Below, in pieces: positions 8,316 to 13,687 of a DNA stretch of 13,687 nt. The DNA is from JAWLBY01 sp041687455 (GTDB lineage Bacteria > Pseudomonadota > Gammaproteobacteria > Xanthomonadales > Xanthomonadaceae), in assembly GCA_041687455.1 (NCBI GenBank), contig JAWLBY010000033.1, positions 1-13,687 of the forward strand, written 5' to 3'. Under the pieces are notes generated by a model that saw nothing but the letters and a program-made list of their open reading frames with translations, was not told the DNA's origin and ran no database searches. Each line of letters opens with the position of its first letter. The first letter of the stretch is position 1. The position numbers and the translations under genes were made by a program.

Positions 8316-8969
8316 TCAATCGGAAATGGATGCGGCGTCGGTGGCCGCGACGGTGTCGGCAATCACCCGGTAGGCGTTGTCGCGCACGAGATAGTCGACC
8401 AGCACCACCCGATCGCCGCGCACGAACTGGCCTGCCTCGGCACGCACCTGCAGGATCAGCCCGGCACCGCCGTCGTCGACACTGGCCTGGCCGTGCGATG
8501 GCGTCACCTGCGGGCTGCGGACGATCGCGCTGCGGCCGAGCAGCGACACACTGTCGACCGGCTTCAACCGCACGAACAACCGCCGCATCGGCGCCAGTGC
8601 AAGGCCGGTCAACGGCAGCGCCAGCAGCAGCGCGGCGAGCAGCACGCCGGCCGCGGCCAGCATCCGCAGCGGGCCGGCACCGAGTGCCTGCAGCCAGAAC
8701 AGGTCGGCGAAGTAGGCCAGCACCCAGCCGAACAGCGCGATGCCGGTCAGCAGCACGGTCAGCGGCACGCCGTCGAGGCCGAACTTCATCAGCAGGCCGC
8801 TGAATCCGCCGAGGTCGACCGCGTCGCCGTCGCCGCCGAGCGACAGGCCGAACAGATCGATCTCGATCAGGCCGAGCAGCGCGATCATCCAGTACAGCAT
8901 TGCCAGCAGCAGCAGGCCGCTGAACACGACGGTCGGAAACGACAACGCGATTGTCACGAATTGGTTCAT
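8316..8969 (-). CDS. yqiJ: YqiJ-type inner-membrane protein with OB-fold domain (DUF1449/NfeD-like)
   Basis: A 217-residue protein with three predicted membrane helices (about 10-36, 69-93 and 101-127). A cytoplasmic beta-rich OB-fold-like region follows (about 138-205) with LLGRSAIVRSP and FVRGDRVVLVDY. This architecture and the position directly before a flotillin match the YqiJ/NfeD partner family, whose OB domain is thought to work with SPFH proteins. Length is close to the family's usual ~200. The longer open frame upstream (to 9167) is Arg/Cys-rich and unlike a coding N-terminus, while ATG 8967-8969 has GAGGG at 8973-8977 and begins a good hydrophobic helix. It is the first gene of the minus-strand cluster; its promoter should lie in 8970-9321. 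Confidence 0.88.
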   Translation of the reverse strand: MNQFVTIALSFPTVVFSGLLLLAMLYWMIALLGLIEIDLFGLSLGGDGDAVDLGGFSGLLMKFGLDGVPLTVLLTGIALFGWVLAYFADLFWLQALGAGPLRMLAAAGVLLAALLLALPLTGLALAPMRRLFVRLKPVDSVSLLGRSAIVRSPQVTPSHGQASVDDGGAGLILQVRAEAGQFVRGDRVVLVDYLVRDNAYRVIADTVAATDAASISD

Positions 8970-9321
8970 CGGCCCTCGCTTCCGATGTTGACGCTGCTGT
9001 CCGACATCGACGCACCGCGCGCCGCCATGTGACACCGGCACGCAGAACGATCCCCGCCCGCAGCATAGGCAATGGCGGCGCCCGCCGCCACGGACGGAGC
9101 GACGGTCGGCGACTCGCGCACCATGCAGGGATCGGCGCGCGACCGGCCACGACCATGCAATCTGCACGCGGCCCGGCCGCGGCGGCCGGCGGCGCGCCCG
9201 ATGCCGGGACGCGAGCGCGCCGCTGCGCAGTGAATGACACAGGCTCCGCGCGCCGCCCCGGCGCTGTTACATACGGTTCTGGTACGCCACTTGCTCGTGG
9301 CGGTTGCCGCCCGGAGGTGGC
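8970..9321. other. Divergent intergenic region between yqiJ and the metalloprotease gene
   Basis: About 350 bases without a convincing gene. It must contain the promoters for the leftward yqiJ-flotillin-ATPase cluster and the rightward metalloprotease. I see no clear -35/-10 pair on either strand. Weak AT-poor candidates are TATGCT on the minus strand near 9061-9066 and TACATA on the plus strand near 9268-9273, both without a matching -35. No operator-like palindrome stands out from the GC-rich background. Confidence 0.4.
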
Positions 9322-10620
9322 ATGCGACCGGGTGGACCAGAGATCGGTATGCGGAGTCGTGCAGTCAACACCGTGGTCGCCGGGATCGTCTGTTTCGTCG
9401 TCGGTTGCAGCAACGGGCTGGCGGCCGATGGCACGGCGAGGGCATCGACCGCGCTGACCGCCTTCCTCGCCCGGAAGGTTGTTCTGGATGCGATCAGCGC
9501 GCAATACGCCGGCACCGCCGCGCTGCGGGATCGCGTGTTCGCATCCGGTTTCGAGCCAGCCGACGCGCAATGCGGGATCGACAGCGACGGCGATGGCCTG
9601 CCCGACTGCGTCGAGACCGCGACCGGCGTGTTCGTCGATCTCGGCGACACCGGCACCGATCCGTTCAATGCCGATACCGACGGCGACCATCTGTCCGACG
9701 GCGACGAGTTGCTCGGCACGGCCGCTGGCCTCGACCTGCCGGCGCTCGGCGTGAACCCGCTGCGACGCGACCTGCTGGTCGAGTACGACTGGTTCGACGA
9801 CGATCGCGAGTGCGAGCTGCACAGCCACGCGCCGAGCATGGCCGCGTTGCAGCGGATCGCGGCGGTGTTCGCCGAGGCGCCGCTGCTCAATCCGGACGGC
9901 AGCCGCGGCATCCATCTGGTCCAGGATGTCGGCCAGGGCGGCGCGTTGACCGGCGGCAACCGGATCGACGACTTCGATCCGGTGCTGCCCGGTGCGCTCG
10001 ACGAACACTACCGCGCGATCCGCGACGCCCACTTCGCCGCCGAGCGGCGCGGCGTGTTCCGCTATGTGCTTCTGCCGCACCGCTACAACGGCAATTCGCC
10101 GAGCTCGGGCTACGCCGAGCTGCCGGGCGACGACGCGATCGTCACGCTGTACTGCCTCGGCAACGACGACAACCTGGTTCGCGCGGTGATCCACGAGCTC
10201 GGCCACCTGCTCGGGCTGCATCACGGCGGCTTCGAGGCCTGCAACGGCAAGCCGAACTACAGCTCGACGATGAACTACCGCTACCAGTTCAACGGACTGG
10301 ACAGCACCTGCACCGCCACCGGCGACCGCAGCAGCGAGGGTTTTTCCGACGGCGCCCGGCTGCCGCTCGACGAGGCCGCACTCGATGAGCACGCCGGCGT
10401 CTGCGGCAGCCCGGCGATCGACTGGAACAACGACGGTGTGCTGGAAGCGGCGCTGGCCCGCGACCTGAACCCGACCCACGCCGAGGCCTGCGGCGCCAGC
10501 CTGCAGGTGCTGCACGACTTCGACGACTGGGCCAATGTCGGCTTCGTCGGCATCCGCGACGGCGGGCTGCTGAAGTCGCTGCAGCAGGAGGTCGCCTGCA
10601 TCGGCGTAGCGCCGCGCTGA
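9322..10620 (+). CDS. Secreted zinc metalloprotease, metzincin-like, with Ca-binding repeats
   Basis: A 432-residue protein. Residues ~18-34 form a hydrophobic export signal; it contains VVGC, a possible lipobox, so a lipoprotein is an alternative to ordinary cleavage near GLA-AD. FASGFE follows at 73-78. Two Asp-rich loops, DSDGDGLPD (87-95) and DTDGDHLSD (118-126), are like thrombospondin type-3/calcium-binding repeats. The zinc site is HELGHLLGLHH (H291, E292, H295, H301), with STMNY (M317) as Met-turn, which together mark a metzincin-type peptidase. Several Cys (84, 96, 163, 278, 307, 330, 361, 390, 426) suggest extracytoplasmic disulfides. The start at 9322 is chosen for GGAGG at 9313-9317, although spacing is short; ATG 9349 (423 residues) is a good alternative, and the frame also opens at TTG 9304. 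Substrate unknown. It stands alone on the plus strand, 85 bases before hemB. Confidence 0.85.
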   Translation: MRPGGPEIGMRSRAVNTVVAGIVCFVVGCSNGLAADGTARASTALTAFLARKVVLDAISAQYAGTAALRDRVFASGFEPADAQCGIDSDGDGLPDCVETATGVFVDLGDTGTDPFNADTDGDHLSDGDELLGTAAGLDLPALGVNPLRRDLLVEYDWFDDDRECELHSHAPSMAALQRIAAVFAEAPLLNPDGSRGIHLVQDVGQGGALTGGNRIDDFDPVLPGALDEHYRAIRDAHFAAERRGVFRYVLLPHRYNGNSPSSGYAELPGDDAIVTLYCLGNDDNLVRAVIHELGHLLGLHHGGFEACNGKPNYSSTMNYRYQFNGLDSTCTATGDRSSEGFSDGARLPLDEAALDEHAGVCGSPAIDWNNDGVLEAALARDLNPTHAEACGASLQVLHDFDDWANVGFVGIRDGGLLKSLQQEVACIGVAPR

Positions 10621-10669
10621 GCGGGTCCCGGGTTGAGCCCGATCAGGCGGCGGCCATGGTCGGGGCGGC

Positions 10670-10675
10670 TAGAAT
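10670..10675 (+). promoter_or_regulatory. Possible -10 element for hemB
   Basis: TAGAAT matches the sigma-70 -10 consensus at five of six bases and sits 30 bases before the hemB ATG. No clear -35 lies at the usual distance (around 10647-10652), so this is only a candidate. Confidence 0.35.
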
Positions 10676-10705
10676 GGGCCAACACCGTTCGAGGGATCGA
10701 TTCCG

Positions 10706-11698
10706 ATGAGCTACCCCGCAACCCGCCCGCGCCGTATGCGCCGCGATGCGTTCTCGCGCCGTCTGATGCGCGAACACCGGCTGAGCTGCGACGACCTGAT
10801 CTATCCGGTGTTCGTGCACGAGCTCGCCGGCCGCGCCGCGGTGCCGTCGATGCCCGGCGTCGAACGGGTCTCGATCGACGAACTGCTGCGCGTCGCCGAG
10901 CAGGCGGCCACACTGCGGATCCCGGCGCTGGCGCTGTTTCCGGTCACCGCGCCGGAAGCGAAATCGCTCGATGCGGCCGAGTCATGGAATCCGGACGGAC
11001 TGGCGCAGCGCGCGGTGCGGGCGCTGAAGTCGCGCTTTCCCGAGCTCGGCGTGATCACCGACGTCGCGCTGGACCCATTCACCATCCACGGCCAGGACGG
11101 CCTGCTCGACGAGCATGGCTATGTCGTCAACGACGACACCGTCAGCGCGCTGGTCCGGCAAGCACTGTCGCATGCCGAAGCCGGCGCCGACATCGTCGCG
11201 CCGTCCGACATGATGGACGGCCGGATCGGCGCGATCCGCCAGGCGCTGGAAGCGCAGGAGCACGTCAACACGCGGATCCTCGCCTATTCGGCCAAGTACG
11301 CGTCGAGCTTCTACGGTCCGTTCCGCGACGCGGTCGGCTCGGCCGGCAACCTGAAGGGCGCCGACAAGTACAGCTACCAGATGGACCCGGCCAACAGCGA
11401 CGAGGCGCTGCACGAGGTCGGCCTCGACCTGGCCGAAGGCGCCGACATGGTCATGATCAAGCCGGGCTTGCCGTATCTCGACGTCGTCCGCCGGGTCAAG
11501 GACGAATTCGGCGTGCCGACCTTCGTCTACCAGGTCAGCGGCGAGTACGCGATGCTGAAGGCCGCGGCGCAGAACGGCTGGCTCGACGAGCGCGCCTGCG
11601 TGCTGGAGGCGCTGCTCGGCTTCAAGCGCGCCGGTGCCGATGCGGTGCTCAGCTACTTCGCGCTCGATGCGGCGCGCTGGCTGCGCGAGCAGGCGTAG
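10706..11698 (+). CDS. hemB: Porphobilinogen synthase (delta-aminolevulinic acid dehydratase)
   Basis: This cytoplasmic enzyme condenses two 5-aminolevulinate molecules to porphobilinogen in haem/tetrapyrrole synthesis. The 330-residue length is normal. The two active-site lysines are K197 (in AYSAKYASSFYGPFRDA) and K252 (in VMIKPGLPYLD). The metal-site loop reads DVALDPFTIHGQDG (D123, D131) rather than the Cys-rich DVCLCEYTSHG form. It therefore belongs to the zinc-independent, Mg-type class known from Pseudomonas aeruginosa. The start ATG has GAGGGA at 10691-10696 upstream. aroE follows after 95 bases. Confidence 0.97.
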   Translation: MSYPATRPRRMRRDAFSRRLMREHRLSCDDLIYPVFVHELAGRAAVPSMPGVERVSIDELLRVAEQAATLRIPALALFPVTAPEAKSLDAAESWNPDGLAQRAVRALKSRFPELGVITDVALDPFTIHGQDGLLDEHGYVVNDDTVSALVRQALSHAEAGADIVAPSDMMDGRIGAIRQALEAQEHVNTRILAYSAKYASSFYGPFRDAVGSAGNLKGADKYSYQMDPANSDEALHEVGLDLAEGADMVMIKPGLPYLDVVRRVKDEFGVPTFVYQVSGEYAMLKAAAQNGWLDERACVLEALLGFKRAGADAVLSYFALDAARWLREQA

Positions 11699-11793
11699 CA
11701 TTAAAGGCCAGCGGGCGGCGTCGCACGATCGTCGCCACTCGCCACGGAACAGCAACCCGGTCGACGCAGGATCGCCTGCAGGGAGGATCGAGC

Positions 11794-12633
11794 ATGACGT
11801 TGCGTTACGCGGTATTCGGACATCCGGTGGCCCATTCGCTGTCGCCGCGCATCCATCGCGCCTTCGCCAGCCAGTTCCAGCTCGACATCGACTACCAGGC
11901 GATCGAGGTCGATGGCGACTTTCCCGATGCGCTGCAACGCTTCGCCGAAGCCGGCGGCGTCGGCGCCAACGTCACGCTGCCGTACAAGGAGGCCGCCTAC
12001 GCACTGTCGGCGACGACCAGCGACCGGGCCCGCCGTGCCGGCGCGGTCAACATGCTGACCCGCCGCGCCGATGGCTGGGCCGGCGACAACACCGACGGCG
12101 CCGGGCTGGTCCGCGACCTGACGGAGCGCCACCGGCTCGATCTGCGCGGCCGCCGGGTGCTGCTGCTCGGTGCCGGCGGCGCCGCACACGGCGTTGCCCC
12201 GGCCCTGCTCGATGCCGGCATCGACTCGCTGGTAGTGGTCAACCGGCACACCGATCGCGCCGACCGGATGGTCGACCAGTTGTCCGAACCGGACCGGGTC
12301 AGTTCGCGCTACTGGGACGACCTCGAGACGATCGGCGGCTTCGAACTGGTCATCAATGCGACCTCGGCCGGGCGCGAACACCGCCAGTTCCAGTTGCCGT
12401 TCTCGCTCGCCAAGCCGCGTTTCGATGCGGTCGACCTGAACTACGGCGAGGGGGCGATCGCGTTCCTCGCCTGGGCCCGCGCGGCCCACGCCGATCACGC
12501 GATCGACGGCCTCGGCATGCTGGTCGAGCAGGCCGCCGAATGCTTCGAGGCATGGCACGGCAAGCGGCCGGATACCGAGCCGGTCTACCAGGAGCTGTGC
12601 GCGTCGTCGGTGACGCTGCGCACCGGCGACTGA
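11794..12633 (+). CDS. aroE: Shikimate dehydrogenase (NADP-dependent)
   Basis: A 279-residue cytoplasmic enzyme reducing 3-dehydroshikimate to shikimate in aromatic amino acid and folate precursor synthesis. The shikimate-binding SLSP (S15, S17), catalytic NVTLPYK (K65) and GDNTDG (D101) are all present. So is the glycine-rich dinucleotide loop LLGAGGAAHG (about 124-133). The NADP-phosphate motif reads NRH (150-152) where many homologues have NRT. The C-terminal GLGMLVEQAAECFEAW is typical of the family. The start is clear: GGGAGG at 11781-11786 precedes ATG by seven bases. The frame extends far upstream, but that part overlaps hemB and is not used. Confidence 0.97.
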   Translation: MTLRYAVFGHPVAHSLSPRIHRAFASQFQLDIDYQAIEVDGDFPDALQRFAEAGGVGANVTLPYKEAAYALSATTSDRARRAGAVNMLTRRADGWAGDNTDGAGLVRDLTERHRLDLRGRRVLLLGAGGAAHGVAPALLDAGIDSLVVVNRHTDRADRMVDQLSEPDRVSSRYWDDLETIGGFELVINATSAGREHRQFQLPFSLAKPRFDAVDLNYGEGAIAFLAWARAAHADHAIDGLGMLVEQAAECFEAWHGKRPDTEPVYQELCASSVTLRTGD

Positions 12634-12644
12634 GCGATACCGCG

Positions 12645-12899
12645 ATGCAGTGCCGGAGCGGCTGCGCCGCGTGCTGCATCGCGCCGTCGATCACCCGGCC
12701 GATCCCGGGCATGCCACACGGCAAACCGGCCGGCATGCCCTGCGTGCAGCTCGATGACGACTACCGCTGCCGGCTGTTCGGCAGGCCGGAGCGGCCGGCA
12801 TTCTGTGCGTCGCTGCGACCGGACCTCGAGATGTGCGGTGCGTCGCGCGAGCAGGCGCTGGCGATGCTGCAGGCACTGGAAGCGGCGACCCGGCCATAG
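12645..12899 (+). CDS. yeiW: Small cysteine-cluster protein, YkgJ/YeiW family
   Basis: An 84-residue protein with eight cysteines in the family pattern: CRSGCAACC at the N-terminus (C3, C7, C10, C11), then GMPC, YRCRLFG, PAFCASL and EMCG. The IPGMPHGKPAGMPC stretch and length fit E. coli YeiW as I remember it. Such proteins are predicted to bind a metal or Fe-S cluster; function is not established. ATG 12645 lies 11 bases after the aroE stop with only a weak ribosome site, so it is probably co-transcribed and possibly translationally linked to aroE. The open frame continues upstream inside aroE but has no family-like sequence there. Confidence 0.88.
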   Translation: MQCRSGCAACCIAPSITRPIPGMPHGKPAGMPCVQLDDDYRCRLFGRPERPAFCASLRPDLEMCGASREQALAMLQALEAATRP

Positions 12900-12981
12900 C
12901 GCGGAACCGGCCGGGGCAGCCCTCGGTTCGCCTCGCTCCCAGGCAACGATGCACGGCTGGCAGCGTCCGGTGCAGCCGGCG

Positions 12982-13518
12982 CTACGCCATGCCGAGGTAA
13001 CGATCCTTCAGCCGCACGTAGTGCTGCGCCGAGTAGTACAACTGCTCGATCTCGCGCTCGCTCAGCGTGCGCACGCGGCGTGCCGGATTGCCGAGCCACA
13101 GCTCGCCTTCGCCGACCGTCTTGCCCGGTGCAACGACGGCGCCGGCGCCGACGAAACCGTGCTTCCTGACCACCGCGCCGTCGAGCACGGTCGCGCCCAT
13201 GCCGATCAGCACAAGATCCTCGATCGTGCAGGCGTGGACGATCGCGCCGTGGCCGATCGTGACGTCGGCGCCGATCAGGCAGGGCAGGCCGCCGGGCCGG
13301 GTGAACGGGCCCTCGTGCGTCACATGGATGACGCTGCCGTCCTGCACGTTGGTGCGGGCGCCGATCCGGATGTGGTTGACGTCACCGCGGACCACCGTGC
13401 CGGGCCAGATCGAAACGTCGTCGGCGAGCACGACATCGCCGATCACGGTCGCGGCCGGATCGACGTAGACGCGCTCGCCGAGGGTCGGACGGGTGTCGAG
13501 AAAGGGTCGGATGTTCAT
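12982..13518 (-). CDS. yrdA: Gamma-class carbonic anhydrase-like hexapeptide protein (YrdA type)
   Basis: A 178-residue left-handed beta-helix protein of hexapeptide repeats such as IGDVVLADDVSIWPGTVVRGD. Metal-ligand histidines are visible in GSVIHVTHEG (H65/H68) and in TIGHGAIVHAC (H90, H95). The His pair five residues apart matches the gamma carbonic anhydrase site. It probably forms a trimer with metal between subunits. Whether YrdA proteins are active carbonic anhydrases varies, so activity is inferred. ATG 13516-13518 gives the usual family start (IRPFLDTRPTLGE). The frame stays open to an ATG at 13668, but that extension lies within the adjacent mobile element and has no family similarity. 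It is convergent with the yeiW-like gene. Confidence 0.93.
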   Translation of the reverse strand: MNIRPFLDTRPTLGERVYVDPAATVIGDVVLADDVSIWPGTVVRGDVNHIRIGARTNVQDGSVIHVTHEGPFTRPGGLPCLIGADVTIGHGAIVHACTIEDLVLIGMGATVLDGAVVRKHGFVGAGAVVAPGKTVGEGELWLGNPARRVRTLSEREIEQLYYSAQHYVRLKDRYLGMA

Positions 13519-13593
13519 GGTCGCGATGGTAGCCGATGCGGCGCCCGCCGCCCGGGCAGGCACGGCACGGCGGGCACCGACGTTCGGCGCTAG

Positions 13594-13687
13594 CAGCCTG
13601 TCGGACTTAGCCCGCGCCCATGGTAGAAAGTCGCCATGAGCAAATTCATCGTGGTCGACCACAGCCAAGCGCTGCTCCTGCCGCCTG
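13594..13687 (+). mobile_element. Left end of an insertion sequence (probably IS1182-like), cut by window edge
   Basis: CAGCCTGTCGGACTTAG at 13594-13610 looks like a terminal inverted repeat. It is followed after a short leader by a transposase-like start at 13636. The palindrome GCTAG just before it (13589-13593) could be part of a target site. The other end and the duplication are outside the window, so the exact boundary is inferred. Confidence 0.5.
13636..13687 (+). CDS. Transposase N-terminus (partial), IS1182/DUF772-like
   Basis: ATG at 13636 begins MSKFIVVDHSQALLLPP and runs off the window after 17 codons. A basic start followed by SQxxLLPP is characteristic of IS1182-type transposases with a DUF772 N-terminal domain, as I recall them. 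AGAAAG at 13625-13630 may serve as ribosome site. Only the extreme N-terminus is seen, so the family is tentative. Confidence 0.6.
   Translation, partial: MSKFIVVDHSQALLLPP

Noticed and set aside
8242..10515. 757-codon open frame on the minus strand
   Set aside because: It is antisense to the metalloprotease and crosses yqiJ in a different frame; both of those genes have clear family motifs, this one does not.
11634..12899. 421-codon open frame covering hemB end, aroE and the cysteine-cluster gene
   Set aside because: Only the part from 12645 matches a family; the upstream part is out of frame with aroE and Arg-rich.
12950..12978. Possible terminator hairpin between the convergent yeiW-like and carbonic anhydrase genes
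   Set aside because: CGGCTG (12954-12959) pairs with CAGCCG (12973-12978) but with a 13-base loop, a competing TGCAC/GTGCA pairing and no T-tract.
1..13687. CRISPR arrays, tRNA or rRNA genes, phage genes
   Set aside because: No regularly spaced repeats, no tRNA-like cloverleaf and no rRNA sequence were recognised on reading through.

Overview
The window is high-GC DNA that reads like a gammaproteobacterium, most likely of the order Lysobacterales/Xanthomonadales. This is inferred from the base composition, the short motif FASGFE in a secreted protein (recalled as typical of that order), and the TGTAGGAG/GGGGCTTCAGCCCC intergenic repeat type. Nothing here fixes a genus. A run of 10 Ns at 6098-6107 shows it is a draft scaffold, and at least one small gene is frameshifted as given.

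Layout. Positions 2-76 hold the last codons of an unidentified plus-strand gene. Positions 111-208 carry two near-identical 45-base hairpin repeats between convergent gene ends. From about 530 to 8969 the minus strand carries one cluster, read right to left: a YqiJ-type membrane/OB-fold protein (8316-8969), a YqiK-type flotillin (6251-8266), a 1776-residue DUF3686/AAA+ ATPase (652-5982), and a small acidic DG-motif (TerB/EF-hand-like) gene broken by a frameshift (about 288-528). The 268-base space between flotillin and ATPase holds an inverted pair of REP-like elements around very G-rich DNA and the assembly gap. To the right, on the plus strand, lie a secreted zinc metalloprotease (9322-10620), hemB (10706-11698), aroE (11794-12633) and a YeiW-like cysteine-cluster protein (12645-12899). 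A YrdA-type gamma carbonic anhydrase gene (12982-13518) is convergent with these. An insertion sequence, probably IS1182-like, begins about 75 bases upstream of that gene's start codon and runs off the window.

How the genes work together. YqiJ and YqiK form a known pair: a membrane protein with a cytoplasmic OB-fold, and a membrane-anchored flotillin with a long coiled coil. The giant ATPase and the small acidic protein follow on the same strand, which suggests one envelope-associated machine with a membrane scaffold, an ATP-driven remodeller and a small accessory factor. This cluster is the best candidate for a poorly described system. The genes on the right are mostly housekeeping: tetrapyrrole synthesis, the shikimate pathway and small metalloproteins.
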